The notes below the pieces were generated by a model, which did no database searches, was not told where the DNA came from, and worked only from the letters and a program-made list of their open reading frames with translations. A DNA stretch of 64,000 nt from an uncultured Chitinophaga sp. Its GTDB lineage: Bacteria; Bacteroidota; Bacteroidia; Cytophagales; Cyclobacteriaceae. Below, in pieces: positions 35,444 to 45,592 of the stretch; position 1 is the first letter of the stretch, and the number at the start of each line of letters is the position of its first letter. The translations under genes were made by a program, and so were the position numbers. Location: NCBI GenBank assembly GCA_902168205.1, contig CABHOK010000014.1, forward strand, positions 806,001-870,000. Direction: 5' to 3'.

Positions 35444-37415
35444 TCAAAAAAGGTTTATCGAAGACTCGCTCGATTTACTCAACGAGCTCGATGAGAGTCT
35501 CATGCAACTTGAAGCCAACCCCCTGGCTACAGCACCACTGGAACAGGTTTTCAGAACCATGCACACGATAAAAGGTGCGGCCAGTATGTTTGGTTTTGAA
35601 AATATAAGTCAGCTTGCGCATTTGCTCGAAACCGTTTTTGACAAAGTTCGGCAGGGACATTTACCCGTGTCGGATGATCTTATCAGCATAACGCTGAATT
35701 CTTTTGATAAGGTAAGGGACCAATTAGGAAAGACAAACGCAGGCAAATCTATCGCGGATGATTTTCTGGATGAACACATTGCGCAGATAACACAATTTCT
35801 TCGAACGTTTGATATATCGGATGTTACAGGAGAAACAGGTGTGGTTGATCAGGAAAGTACATATCTGCTGCTCATCAATCCCACTATTCAAATTGAAGAG
35901 GGCAGCAACCATCCGATTATATATATAGTTAAAGACCTGGAGACACTGGGCAGTATAAAAACACAGGAGTATAAAGATGATGGCAAACAGATTACACAAT
36001 GGCGTATTATTCTTTCGACACCAGTGTCAACCAGTGAAATTGAAAGTTATTTCATCTTTGTTGAGCACGAATGTAAAATAGCACTGCATCACCTCACATC
36101 CGGAAATCTACTGGAGTCGATGGAGTTTCAGGAAATCATCAATCGCTACTTTGCCAATGAATATAGCGAGGCAGAATTTGTTAAGCAGACAAAAGAATTT
36201 TCAGATCGAAACAAAAGTGTAGTTCGCTCTGAATTGGTGGCAGATGATGAAATGCCCGGCAAGCGAATCGTTCACGACAGTGTGATAAAAGTCGGTAAGC
36301 ATAAGATCGATGATCTGATCAACTGGATAAGCGAGCTGATTATTCTGCAGGCACAATTGCTAAATATAGCACAGCGTAATCGCATCACGGCACTGGATGA
36401 GATTACTGAGCGAATGGAAACGGTGATCAACCACCTGCGCGATACTTCTCTTGAAATTGGTCTTGTGCCGGTAGAGGTGCTCGTTACCAAATTCAAACGT
36501 CTTGTGCGCGATCTTTCCAAGTTACAGGGTAAGAAAGTAAATTTTTTGTCGAAGGGAACAGAAACGGAAATGGATAAGGATGTGATCGAAATGATGACCG
36601 ATCCCATCATGCATCTTATCCGTAATGCTATAGATCATGGTATTGAACGCCCGGATGTACGCAAGCGAGCCGGTAAGCCCGAGTATGGTACTATAAAACT
36701 GAAGGCCTTTCGTTCCAACACTTTCATCAACCTCATTGTAAGTGACGATGGTAAAGGTATTGATCGCGAACGCGTATTGCAGAAAGCGATCGAGCAGGGT
36801 ATAGTAAAACCGGACGATAAACTTACCGATCAGGAAATATTCAACCTTATATTCCGTTCCAGTCTGTCAACAGCAGATACCGTTTCGAATGTGTCTGGGA
36901 GAGGTGTGGGTATGGATGTAGTATATCAACGCATTTCAGAACTGCGCGGAAGTATAGATATAGCCAGCGTTGCCGGCCAGAGTACATCGTTTCATATAAA
37001 GCTGCCGTTGTCCCGATCCATCATTGATGGATTGCTGGTGTTAGTAGATAAAACATGTTATGTGTTACCGTTAAATGTTATTGAGCGCATAGACAGAATA
37101 CCTTTTAATTTACTCGGGCGCGAGAATCGTATTTGTACGGATATACTGGTAAATGAATCGCTGTTAACCGTATTCTCGTTGCGCAAGAAATTTTATAGTG
37201 AATCTATACCTCCCAAAACAACCGATATTATTTCGGTAGATGTGAATGGAATACGGAAGGGCATTGCGGTAGATTCAATTCAGGGGAAGATACAGGCTGT
37301 ACTAAAGCCTTTGGGAGAACATTACCAGAACCAGGAGTTTATTTCAGGAAGCACCATTCTCGGTGACGGCACCATAGCACTTGTGCTGGATCCTCAACGA
37401 CTTTTCAACACCTAA
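35433..37415 (+). CDS. cheA: Chemotaxis histidine kinase CheA
   Basis: A 660-residue kinase. The N-terminal HPt domain carries His44 in MHTIKGAA. A poorly conserved stretch (about 125-275) takes the place of the P2 region. The dimerisation helix pair (about 285-345) is followed by the ATPase domain with RNAIDHGIE (N box), DDGKGID (G1) and GRGVGMDV (G2). The C-terminal CheW-like domain starts near 520. It is coupled to cheY by overlap and followed by cheW. Confidence 0.95.
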   Translation: MGDNQKRFIEDSLDLLNELDESLMQLEANPLATAPLEQVFRTMHTIKGAASMFGFENISQLAHLLETVFDKVRQGHLPVSDDLISITLNSFDKVRDQLGKTNAGKSIADDFLDEHIAQITQFLRTFDISDVTGETGVVDQESTYLLLINPTIQIEEGSNHPIIYIVKDLETLGSIKTQEYKDDGKQITQWRIILSTPVSTSEIESYFIFVEHECKIALHHLTSGNLLESMEFQEIINRYFANEYSEAEFVKQTKEFSDRNKSVVRSELVADDEMPGKRIVHDSVIKVGKHKIDDLINWISELIILQAQLLNIAQRNRITALDEITERMETVINHLRDTSLEIGLVPVEVLVTKFKRLVRDLSKLQGKKVNFLSKGTETEMDKDVIEMMTDPIMHLIRNAIDHGIERPDVRKRAGKPEYGTIKLKAFRSNTFINLIVSDDGKGIDRERVLQKAIEQGIVKPDDKLTDQEIFNLIFRSSLSTADTVSNVSGRGVGMDVVYQRISELRGSIDIASVAGQSTSFHIKLPLSRSIIDGLLVLVDKTCYVLPLNVIERIDRIPFNLLGRENRICTDILVNESLLTVFSLRKKFYSESIPPKTTDIISVDVNGIRKGIAVDSIQGKIQAVLKPLGEHYQNQEFISGSTILGDGTIALVLDPQRLFNT

Positions 37416-37434
37416 AAAACAAATACCTATACCT

Positions 37435-37926
37435 ATGCCCATGACCGAGTCCTTATCGAATGCTTACCTCACGTTCTTGCTGAATGATGAGAAGTTTGCT
37501 GTACACATTAACAGTGTGCAGGAGATTGTTGAATTAAATCTATTCACAAAAGTACCTAATACACCAGACTATATGCTGGGTATTATTAACCTGCGCGGCA
37601 AAGTATTGCCTTTGCTGGACACACGCCTGAAACTTGGCTTGCAACCCTCCGAGCGTAACAGTAGAAATCGCGTGCTGATACTCGATATAAAAGATGGCGA
37701 AGAGCGAACAACACAGATCGGCGCTATCGTGGATGTAGCAAAAGAAGTTGTCACGATCGAACCGGATAAAATACAGAAGCCAACAGATCACGATGTATAC
37801 AAGCGCTCAACGCCCGTTACAGGCATTGTTAATTACCAGGGCGATATAACATTGATCATCGATATCAATAAAGTATTTGCCTCGGAAGATGTTAATGTAC
37901 TAGTCAATTCTGAATCTGTAATGTAA
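37435..37926 (+). CDS. cheW: Chemotaxis coupling protein CheW
   Basis: A 163-residue Che[45 protein letters not shown] (clipped to [13 protein letters not shown]) and the [14 protein letters not shown] region give the two-lobed SH3-like fold that links receptors to CheA. The start at ATG 37435 avoids overlap with cheA. Confidence 0.94.
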   Translation: MPMTESLSNAYLTFLLNDEKFAVHINSVQEIVELNLFTKVPNTPDYMLGIINLRGKVLPLLDTRLKLGLQPSERNSRNRVLILDIKDGEERTTQIGAIVDVAKEVVTIEPDKIQKPTDHDVYKRSTPVTGIVNYQGDITLIIDINKVFASEDVNVLVNSESVM

Positions 37927-37933
37927 TCTGACT

Positions 37934-40078
37934 ATGCTGAACAAAATGACAATTCGTAACAAGCTCATTATGGCATTTGCCGCGCTTGTTTCTTTGATGA
38001 TCGTTATATTCATCATTGCCTATTTGCGCATCAGTATGGTAAGCGATCGCATCAACGCCATGATGAATGGTACCGTGGTACAGCAGGTAAGTATAACCCG
38101 CATACGTCAATATACCGGTAACATTATACGCGACCAGAAGAAAATCATTATCGAAACAGATGCGCAACGCATCAGCGATCTGGCAGAACAACTGGATGCG
38201 AGCGAAAAGACAATTGATAAGGACCTGGTTACGATACAAACATTGAGCTCTGGCGAGCTGCTGGCTATAGCACAGCAAATTGCAGTAAAGCTCGAGTCGA
38301 TGATGAAAGTATCGAAAGACATCGTTCGGCTTGCCACCGAGAATAGTGAAGTTCTGGCTTCCGAGAAATCGTTTAACGAGGGTTATGCAGAATTCTCAAA
38401 AGCTATAGCTACGCTGGATGAGTTGAATAAGTATATATCTGACTCAGGAACCAAAGAACAGCTTACAGCGGTATCACGGGTAAAGAATGATCTTACAGCA
38501 CTTTACAACCAGGAGAAAAATCTTTTACTCGCATCAACCGATGCGACCCGTCAGGAAGTGCGCGATGAAACCGTTACGATAGAAAATGATCTGGAGTTAG
38601 CCGTTACGCAATTGAGTCGCACGGTATCCGGAGAATCACTTTTGCTGATTGAGCGTTACGCCCGCCAGTATGCATCCTTCTATGTTGTACATCGCGAGGT
38701 AATGGAGCTTGCTTTCAGGAGTACAAATGCAAAAGCACTGGCACTGTCAAACGGACAAGCCGATGTTGTTGCCGTTGATGTTGCCAAAACCGTGGATAGT
38801 TATCTCGACAGAATAAATATACAGTTAGCGAAGGAACGTGAAGAAACCAACGAGATGTATAGCAGTGCCATGCGCATTATGGTATCCATCATCTTTCTGG
38901 CCATTGTAATAAGCTTACTGATGGGGATGTGGTTGTTACGCGGCATCATGGGCTCATTGAACGATGCCACCGATGTTGTGAAAAAAATATCCGCGGGCGA
39001 TTTTTCAGTGGATGTAAAAGTTACTACCGAAGATGAGATTGGGGTGATGCTGAAACAGTTTCAGCAAATGGTGGAAAAGCTGCGCAGCTCAGTAAGTATA
39101 GCGAAGCGTGTTTCTAAAGGAGATCTGATGATTGACTTTGAAGCCGAGAAACAACGTGGTGGCGAGTTAGACGATGCTTTGGAGCAAATGGTAAAGAACC
39201 TGCGCGAAATTGTAGTCACTATATATAACGGAGCTGACAATGTAACAGCAGCGAGTCACCAGGTGGCATCAGCATCGCAGCAGATGTCGCGCGGAGCACA
39301 GGAGCAGGCCAGCGCGACAGAAGAAGTTTCGTCATCGATGGAACAGATGGCCGCGAATATTTTACAGAATACAGATAACTCGCGTGAGACGGAGAAGATA
39401 GCCAGCAAGGCGTTGAAAGATATACAGGCCAGTAGTGAGTCCGTTGCAGAAGCGGTGGAAGCCATTACGGTTATTGCCGATAAGATTGTGATCATTGAGG
39501 AGATCGCATCCAAAACAGATCTTCTCGCACTCAATGCGGCTGTAGAGGCTGCACGTGCCGGTGAACATGGTAAAGGCTTTGCTGTTGTTGCTGCTGAAGT
39601 GCGAAAACTAGCAGAGCGCAGCCAGCGTGCTGCCGCTGAAATTACTGATATATCTGCGCGAACCGTGAAGCAGGCCAGAGAGTCAAAAGAACTGTTGAGC
39701 AGCACACTGCCTGATATAAACAGAACGGCAGAACTTGTACAGGAGATAGCCGCTGCCAGTGTCGAGCAGAACCAGGGATCAACGCAAGTGAACAAGGCAA
39801 TTCAGCAGCTATCACATGTTACACAAGGTAACGCTTCTGCTGCTGAAGAAATGTCTTCAAATGCAGAAGAGTTGAACTCACAGGCAGAAGAGCTCAAAGC
39901 TGCTATCAGTTATTTCCGGGTTGATTACCGCGGACGTAAAAGTATAGCACGCTCGGGCACGAATAGGAAAACTGAAACCTCGCGCTATCCGGCAACTGCT
40001 TCTGCTCATAACAATCATGATGGTCTTGATCTGAAACTTGACGATGTGATAAACGATAATGATTTTACGGAGTTTTGA
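37934..40078 (+). CDS. Methyl-accepting chemotaxis protein
   Basis: A 714-residue receptor with membrane helices near 11-30 and 312-332, enclosing a four-helix-bundle ligand-binding domain. A HAMP domain follows (about 333-385) with a second HAMP-like stretch, then the signalling domain with the hairpin tip sequence [20 protein letters not shown]. Glutamine/glutamate-rich methylation helices flank it. A C-terminal tail ends NDNDFTEF, with no CheR-binding NWETF motif. It is the only receptor in the operon and lies seven bases after cheW. Confidence 0.94.
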   Translation: MLNKMTIRNKLIMAFAALVSLMIVIFIIAYLRISMVSDRINAMMNGTVVQQVSITRIRQYTGNIIRDQKKIIIETDAQRISDLAEQLDASEKTIDKDLVTIQTLSSGELLAIAQQIAVKLESMMKVSKDIVRLATENSEVLASEKSFNEGYAEFSKAIATLDELNKYISDSGTKEQLTAVSRVKNDLTALYNQEKNLLLASTDATRQEVRDETVTIENDLELAVTQLSRTVSGESLLLIERYARQYASFYVVHREVMELAFRSTNAKALALSNGQADVVAVDVAKTVDSYLDRINIQLAKEREETNEMYSSAMRIMVSIIFLAIVISLLMGMWLLRGIMGSLNDATDVVKKISAGDFSVDVKVTTEDEIGVMLKQFQQMVEKLRSSVSIAKRVSKGDLMIDFEAEKQRGGELDDALEQMVKNLREIVVTIYNGADNVTAASHQVASASQQMSRGAQEQASATEEVSSSMEQMAANILQNTDNSRETEKIASKALKDIQASSESVAEAVEAITVIADKIVIIEEIASKTDLLALNAAVEAARAGEHGKGFAVVAAEVRKLAERSQRAAAEITDISARTVKQARESKELLSSTLPDINRTAELVQEIAAASVEQNQGSTQVNKAIQQLSHVTQGNASAAEEMSSNAEELNSQAEELKAAISYFRVDYRGRKSIARSGTNRKTETSRYPATASAHNNHDGLDLKLDDVINDNDFTEF

Positions 40079-40179
40079 TTTAGAAATCATCCACGGGTTG
40101 CTTCGGGCATGTGGAGTTGAATGATTGAGATGAAGAGAGCCTATACCAACCTGTGGATGATAACATTTAAGTATATCTT

Positions 40180-41043
40180 ATGAATAATGTTGAGCCGGCA
40201 ACCATTCTTCAGATGGATAAGGAAAGTTTTGTGCGACTGAGTACGTACATAACGGATGTATACGGTATAAAACTGCCACCCGTAAAAAAGGCAATGCTCG
40301 AAAGTCGCCTCGGAAAAAAGGTGAAGCAGTTGGGTATGAACAGCTACAAAGAATTCTTAGACTATATCTTCAGCGACCAGGGAAAGAAAAAAGAATTGCT
40401 GAACGTTGTTGACCTTGTTACTACCAACAAAACAGATTTTCTCCGCGAGCCCTTGCATTTCCAGTTTTTGTCAGATGTGTTGTTGCCGGGTTATGTGCAT
40501 AAAGCCGGATTGAAGAGTATAAAAATTTGGTCTGCCGCATGTTCTACAGGTGAAGAGCCTTATTCGCTTGTAATGGCACTCGAGGAATTCAAAAGACGAA
40601 ATATAGGTTTTGACTATACGCTGACCGCGAGCGATATTTCAATACGCGCCATACAGACAGCCCATCGTGGTATATATGCACTTGATCGCATTGAAACGAT
40701 TCCAGTAGAATGGAAGCGAACATACTTTTTGAAAAGTAAAGATAACACCCGCAGACTCGTACGCGTTAAACCTGCCTTCCGAAGCAAAATTTCATACAAA
40801 CGAATTAATCTTGTTAGTGATGCGTATGGTGTGGCGCATGAAAGCATGGATATAATTTTCTGCCGCAATGTGCTTATATACTTTGACAAGACAACACAGG
40901 AGCAGGTGATTCGAAGACTCACAGCATGCCTGAAACCTGGTGGAATTTTATTACTCGGTCATAGCGAGTCTACCATGGGAATGGATGTGTCGCTAAAACA
41001 AATAAAGCCAACGATCTATCAGCGTCCGTATGCCTCCGCTTAA
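40180..41043 (+). CDS. cheR: Chemoreceptor methyltransferase CheR
   Basis: A 287-residue S-adenosylmethionine-dependent methyltransferase for receptor glutamates. The helical N-terminal domain is followed by IWSAACSTGEEPYSLVM (SAM site) and FCRNVLIYFD, both CheR signatures. It overlaps cheD by 14 bases. Confidence 0.95.
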   Translation: MNNVEPATILQMDKESFVRLSTYITDVYGIKLPPVKKAMLESRLGKKVKQLGMNSYKEFLDYIFSDQGKKKELLNVVDLVTTNKTDFLREPLHFQFLSDVLLPGYVHKAGLKSIKIWSAACSTGEEPYSLVMALEEFKRRNIGFDYTLTASDISIRAIQTAHRGIYALDRIETIPVEWKRTYFLKSKDNTRRLVRVKPAFRSKISYKRINLVSDAYGVAHESMDIIFCRNVLIYFDKTTQEQVIRRLTACLKPGGILLLGHSESTMGMDVSLKQIKPTIYQRPYASA

Positions 41044-41536
41044 GCGCTATTTTATTACCAACGGACAATTTCTGATCACTACAGTTGCTGCCGAAATATA
41101 TACTGTGCTGGGGTCATGTGTTTCGGTTTGCCTGTGGGATAAGCAAAAGAAAATGGGAGGCATGAATCATTATTTGATGCCTGGAGCCTTGGAAAATCGC
41201 TCCGGAGATCCGGACCTTGGTTACTCCTCTACATCCATGTTAATACGCTCCATGTTAAATCGCGGAGCCAGTATAGAAAATTTAGAAGCCAAGATTTTTG
41301 GCGGATGTAATTCATGGGCTTCCGATCAGACTATATTTTCTGTGGGCCTGCGAAATGTAGCGGTAGCAGATCAGTTATTAAATAATGCCGGTATACAAAT
41401 TACGGCACGCCACACCGGTGGCTACAGCGGAAGAAAAATAGTCTTTAATACAGGCACTGGTAAAGTAAAGATGTATGTACTCTCTAAATCCGCAGCAGAA
41501 GTAAATGAAGCTATTTATAAGGGCTTTGGTTACTGA
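41030..41536 (+). CDS. cheD: Chemoreceptor glutamine deamidase CheD
   Basis: A 168-residue deamidase that converts receptor glutamines to glutamates. The catalytic Cys is in LGSCVSVCLWD, the His in GGMNHYLMP, and the Thr in TGGYSGRKI or the adjacent region. It is the last gene of the operon. No CheC partner or CheB methylesterase is found nearby. Confidence 0.93.
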   Translation: MPPLKRYFITNGQFLITTVAAEIYTVLGSCVSVCLWDKQKKMGGMNHYLMPGALENRSGDPDLGYSSTSMLIRSMLNRGASIENLEAKIFGGCNSWASDQTIFSVGLRNVAVADQLLNNAGIQITARHTGGYSGRKIVFNTGTGKVKMYVLSKSAAEVNEAIYKGFGY

Positions 41537-41542
41537 TGTACA

Positions 41543-41664
41543 ATAAAAAAAGGAAGGCTATTAACCTCCCCTTTTCCTTGGGCTAAAACATGCGAATCAA
41601 AACAACGGAATATCTTGTCTTAAATCACTCCGTTGGAGTTCAAATAAGTTGTAGTAACTTATTT
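41543..41664 (-). ncRNA. Candidate small RNA, minus strand, about 122 nt
   Basis: A promoter-to-terminator unit with no reading frame. The predicted start lies at about 41664, four to five bases after the -7 box, so the RNA begins with a perfect 9-bp hairpin (41656-41664 with 41642-41650, loop five bases). A second short stem (ACTCC/GGAGT, about 41624-41636) follows. The 3' end is an 11-bp stem with two G-U pairs, loop of seven, and eight U residues (41543-41575), oriented for minus-strand transcription and therefore not a cheD terminator. I know no RNA family that matches. Confidence 0.5.
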
Positions 41665-41667
41665 CTG

Positions 41668-41701
41668 CAAATATAACCATAGTACGTTATGTTACTAACA
41701 A
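41668..41701 (-). promoter_or_regulatory. Promoter of candidate sRNA
   Basis: On the minus strand, TTG (41699-41701) and TATATTTG (41668-41675) are 23 bases apart, a full Bacteroidota consensus match, with no protein gene downstream on that strand. Confidence 0.6.
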
Positions 41702-42077
41702 TCGCAGTGCTTTGTTTCGGGTGATGTCTTTTCTACACTTTATGATTTGCTGCGAAAACGTAAAGAGTGTATACAAAAATGTTACAGCTATACTCAATAT
41801 TACATGTCTCTGAAGCCCGTTGATCACAACATTTAGACACGTTTACGCTAGGGACAATTGTTTTTAACAGTCAAATTTTTTGCTCAGTAAATCAACAAAA
41901 GTACATGCGTCACATTTCGTTTCAGCGATTTTTTCTGAAGCGTTGTTGAGCCCATCCCAATATGAGATGCTTCGTGATGAAGATGAGAAGTGTTTTAATT
42001 ACGAATGCCTGTACACGCGTGTAAAATGATGTTTACCTCCTGAGGTATAGCGTTTGGACTATACCCCTGCACAGTTG

Positions 42078-42086
42078 AAAGGAGGG
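42078..42086 (+). promoter_or_regulatory. Unusual strong Shine-Dalgarno sequence
   Basis: AAAGGAGGG lies nine bases before the ATG at 42096. Strong Shine-Dalgarno sites are rare in Bacteroidota, and this one decides the start over an upstream in-frame TTG. An ACCTCC at 42035-42040 could pair with it and hide it. Confidence 0.55.
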
Positions 42087-42095
42087 ACGATACAA

Positions 42096-42467
42096 ATGAT
42101 CTATAAAAAACTGGCAGACATCCCCATTGATATACTTTGGCGTTACCGCGAATTTAAACGAGATGAAGCTCCGGTGCCTTTTCTCCCTTTTGTAGAAACT
42201 CACAACGTGGAGGATGTAACACGTTACATCCAACAGCACGGGCTTACTCCGCTTGAACTTACCATTATAAAAAACAAAGCATTGCTTACCGATGGAAATC
42301 ATCGCATAGTAGCCGCCAAACGGTTGGGCTATACTACCGTGCCCGTTCAAATCGTTATGAATTTCGGCACAGGAGTAAATATGTTTTACGAGCATACGCT
42401 AAACAGATTCAAACCAATTGATACGGAACTGGAAAAGCACTTGCGAAAGGCTTTCTTCACATCATAA
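42096..42467 (+). CDS. ParB/sulfiredoxin-fold domain protein
   Basis: A 123-residue protein with the ParB N-terminal-like (sulfiredoxin-fold) domain: HGLTPLELTIIKNKALLTDGNHRIVAAKRLGYTTVPVQI (clipped to LLTDGNHRIVAAKRLGY), where DGNHR is the nucleotide/phosphate-binding motif. It lacks the HTH and dimerisation parts of chromosome-partitioning ParB, so it is a stand-alone domain of unknown role. An in-frame TTG at 42054 would add 14 residues. Confidence 0.8.
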   Translation: MIYKKLADIPIDILWRYREFKRDEAPVPFLPFVETHNVEDVTRYIQQHGLTPLELTIIKNKALLTDGNHRIVAAKRLGYTTVPVQIVMNFGTGVNMFYEHTLNRFKPIDTELEKHLRKAFFTS

Positions 42468-42592
42468 ATCTATTAACAGACAACGAAAAACGCAGTTTCA
42501 ATTAATCCTGATATTCTTTTTTGTTATTTTATCTGAAAAGTAGAAACATATTGTTCACTTTTACAGTATATATACAACAACCTTAATTTTTC

Positions 42593-42922
42593 ATGAAAGG
42601 ATATATAGGCGAATTTGAAGAGCTCGTGCTGTTAACCGTGGCAAGCCTGGCAGAAGATGCGTATGGCGTAACGATTAAAGAAGCTATTGAAAAACGAACC
42701 GATCGCAGTATAAGTATGGGCGCACTTCACTCCACGATTACGCGCCTGGAAGAGAAGGGCTATCTTAAATCATGGCTGGGCGAACCAACACAGGAACGTG
42801 GCGGAAGGCGCAAGCGCTACTTTGAAGTAACACAGCAAGGCAAAGTAGAACTGCATAATATAAAAGCGTTGCGCGATGAGTTGTGGAAATTGTCCAAATC
42901 AACATTATCGCTTGCTAAATGA
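42593..42922 (+). CDS. PadR-family transcriptional regulator
   Basis: A 109-residue winged-helix repressor: YIGEFEELVLLTVASLAEDAYGVTI, then SMGALHSTITRLEEKGYL and GGRRKRYFEVTQQG, the PadR signature. It overlaps the permease gene by four bases (ATGA), so it probably controls this pair. Confidence 0.93.
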   Translation: MKGYIGEFEELVLLTVASLAEDAYGVTIKEAIEKRTDRSISMGALHSTITRLEEKGYLKSWLGEPTQERGGRRKRYFEVTQQGKVELHNIKALRDELWKLSKSTLSLAK

Positions 42923-45549
42923 ACCGCCTGAACAAACCACCCAAGCTGACAGAGAAGTTTTTCAGCTGGTACTGTCACTCATCAGCGATGGAAGATCTTC
43001 ATGGCGATCTTGAAGAACTCTTTTATAGCGATTTGGAAAATATGTCTGCAAGGCGAGCCCGTTGGTGTTATCGGCAGCGTGTAGTCTCTCTGTTGTTTTC
43101 GTATGCAGTAAAAAAACGAAGGCAGAAAGCATCGTATCATCACTATTCATTTACCTCTTATCACCCCGCTATGTTAAAAAATTACTTTCTCATTGCCACA
43201 CGAAACCTGGCGAAGCATAAACTCTTCACCATTATTAACGCGCTTGGTCTCGCAGTAGGTATGTCTATCGGCTTATTGCTGATAGCACTGCTCGCATTTC
43301 TGTGGCGCTATGATACCTTTCATGTTAATAAAGACAGAATATACCGCGTTATATCACATACCAATGATAAACGCAGCACGCGTCCGTTTGCAACGACACC
43401 TGCACCGGTAGCACAGGCCTTGCGCGATGGCTTTACCGGTGTTGAAGAAGTAGTGCGTATAAATTCATCATTGGAAGGCGAGGCAAACTATAAAGGAAAA
43501 GATATACCACTTCAGGGATATTATACCGAGCCAAATTTTCTGCGTGTGTTTACATTTCCGATTGTGAAAGGAAATATAGCTTCGGTACTTGCAAAGCCCA
43601 ATAGCATGATTATGACGGAAACAGCGGCTGCGAAAATGTTTGGCGATGAAGACCCGGTTGGAAAAGTTATTGAAATGCAGGGACATGATTTCGAGATCAC
43701 CGGTGTGCTGAAAGATCATCCGAAAAATTCGCACATGCAGTTTGAAGTGCTGGCTTCGTATCAAACTTTATTACAGCAAGAGAGCGCATCCGGAAAAACT
43801 ATTAACTCTTGGTTCGATCCGACTGATTCGTATGTATACTTACTCCTTCCGCCTCAGCATGATATACCGGCCATTGAAAATTATATCAACAAAGTGTCCG
43901 CCCCTATATATGCACAATCGAAAGACTTCAAGGCGCAGTTTGAACTGCAGGCACTCCATGATATTGCTCCCGGCCCAGACATGCGTTACTCGATCGGCCC
44001 GGAGTGGGACTATGCTTCACTGGGGGTTTTTATTTTCCTGGTGATATTAATTCTGTTGCCGGCCTGTTTCAACTACGCCAATATTTCTATTTCAAGAGCC
44101 TTAAGGAGAATGAAAGAGATAGGCTTGCGTAAAACCATGGGCGGACAACGCAGTCAGATTTTTGCGCAGTTTGTTGTAGAGGCAATGGTGATTACCATGA
44201 TTGCGCTCGTTATGTCGTACTATATATTTTATGTTGTTCGTTTCGAATTTGTAAACATGCTGGTGGATTCAAGTGCCGTAGATCTTACACCGGACCTCAC
44301 CACTGTGATTTACTTTGTTGGCTTTGCCATTTTTGTCGGATTCATCGCGGGTATTGTTCCCGCTATATATTTCGCCAAGCTAACACCGGTGCAGGCATTA
44401 AAAACGCAGCCTGTCAGCAAAGGATTTACCGCTATAAATTTCAGAAAAGTGTTGATTGTTTCGCAGTTTGCCTTGTCGCTGGGGTTTATCATGAGCGTGG
44501 TGATCGTCTTCAATCAGTACCGGCAAACTCTCAATCATAATTTTGGATTTGACCAGGAAAATATACTGGATGTTGAACTGCAAGGTACCGATCCGCAGAT
44601 ATTCCGGAATGAATTTGCAAAGTTACCGGCAGCGCAATCTATATCCATGTCATCGGGCATTATGGGAACAGGTGGTGTGGAAAGTATATGGATAAAAGAA
44701 AAGAATTTCATAGACACACTGGAAGTATACCAGATGTTTGTGGATGAGAAATATATCACAAACCTGAACCTCACCTTACTCGCAGGTAATAATTTTTCTG
44801 ACGATGCAGCGCGCAATAAAAAACACATTATCATCAATGAAGAATTTTTGAAGACACTGAAATCAACTAACGCTGCCGATGCTTTAGGACAAGTTGTAGT
44901 GTTAACCGGTGGTGAAGAATTTACAGTGGTTGGTGTTCTGAAAAATTTCCACTATACATCGCTGCGTGACCCGATTCGAAGTTTCTTCTTTCGGTATGAT
45001 CCATCACGTTTTGCGTATGCCAATATAAAAATGATAACGACTGACGCATTCAGTTCCATTTCAGAAATGGAGGCAAGCTGGAAGACATTTGCCGGTGAGA
45101 AAAAGTTTATGGCGAAGTTCTTTGATGACGAGATCAGCGATGCATACTCTTCTTACTTTGGAATGATTAAGATCTGCGGCTTCCTCGGTTTATTGGCTAT
45201 CACGATTTCATGTCTTGGTTTACTGGGCATGGTAGTGTTTACAGTAGAGAATCGCATAAAGGAAATTGGTGTTCGTAAGGTAATGGGAGCATCGGCCTCC
45301 AGCGTAATTGTGCTGCTCTCGAAAGATTTTATGAAGCTGATGCTGATCGCTGCGATCATTGCTATACCAATAACATACTTGTTCTTTGAAAAGGTATATC
45401 TGAACCTGCAGTATTATCATGCAGATATAGGAGTGCTTGATATAGCGGTGAGCTTGTTTATTATGCTATCGCTGGGTGTTGTAACGATACTGTCGCAAAC
45501 GGTGCGCGCAGCGAAAGCTAATCCGGTAGACTCGTTACGCCACGAATAA
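42919..45549 (+). CDS. FtsX/MacB-type ABC transporter permease with PadR-linked prefix
   Basis: An 876-residue permease. A cytoplasmic N-terminal prefix of about 75 residues (WYCHSSAMEDLHGDLEELF) typical of permeases next to PadR genes precedes two MacB-like units. Each has a membrane helix, a periplasmic domain and an FtsX domain of three helices; conserved boxes are RRMKEIGLRKTMGG and ENRIKEIGVRKVMGAS. No ATPase gene is next to it, so a partner is encoded elsewhere. Substrates of such exporters in Bacteroidota are largely unknown. Confidence 0.9.
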   Translation: MNRLNKPPKLTEKFFSWYCHSSAMEDLHGDLEELFYSDLENMSARRARWCYRQRVVSLLFSYAVKKRRQKASYHHYSFTSYHPAMLKNYFLIATRNLAKHKLFTIINALGLAVGMSIGLLLIALLAFLWRYDTFHVNKDRIYRVISHTNDKRSTRPFATTPAPVAQALRDGFTGVEEVVRINSSLEGEANYKGKDIPLQGYYTEPNFLRVFTFPIVKGNIASVLAKPNSMIMTETAAAKMFGDEDPVGKVIEMQGHDFEITGVLKDHPKNSHMQFEVLASYQTLLQQESASGKTINSWFDPTDSYVYLLLPPQHDIPAIENYINKVSAPIYAQSKDFKAQFELQALHDIAPGPDMRYSIGPEWDYASLGVFIFLVILILLPACFNYANISISRALRRMKEIGLRKTMGGQRSQIFAQFVVEAMVITMIALVMSYYIFYVVRFEFVNMLVDSSAVDLTPDLTTVIYFVGFAIFVGFIAGIVPAIYFAKLTPVQALKTQPVSKGFTAINFRKVLIVSQFALSLGFIMSVVIVFNQYRQTLNHNFGFDQENILDVELQGTDPQIFRNEFAKLPAAQSISMSSGIMGTGGVESIWIKEKNFIDTLEVYQMFVDEKYITNLNLTLLAGNNFSDDAARNKKHIIINEEFLKTLKSTNAADALGQVVVLTGGEEFTVVGVLKNFHYTSLRDPIRSFFFRYDPSRFAYANIKMITTDAFSSISEMEASWKTFAGEKKFMAKFFDDEISDAYSSYFGMIKICGFLGLLAITISCLGLLGMVVFTVENRIKEIGVRKVMGASASSVIVLLSKDFMKLMLIAAIIAIPITYLFFEKVYLNLQYYHADIGVLDIAVSLFIMLSLGVVTILSQTVRAAKANPVDSLRHE

Positions 45550-45558
45550 TGGATAGGG

Positions 45559-45592
45559 CCGGGAGATATAGTATCACATCATGATCTCCCGG
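45559..45592. terminator. Hairpin between permease and TauE gene
   Basis: A 9-bp perfect stem (45559-45567 with 45584-45592, arm CCGGGAGAT). It overlaps the 3' end of the convergent tauE-like gene. No T tract; termination is inferred. Confidence 0.5.

Larger units (their letters stand above)
41537..42077. other. Long intergenic region holding an sRNA candidate
   Basis: A 540-base gap without a protein gene. The left part (41543-41701) holds the minus-strand RNA and its promoter described separately. In 41702-42077 no clear gene is seen; AT-rich with scattered short inverted words. Confidence 0.4.

Noticed and set aside
39256-39795. 179-codon minus-strand frame with Ser/Ala-rich sequence
   Set aside because: Antisense shadow of the MCP signalling domain.
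41537-41580. Terminator of cheD
   Set aside because: The strong U tract follows the hairpin on the minus strand; on the plus strand only a weak T tract is present, so it was assigned to the sRNA.
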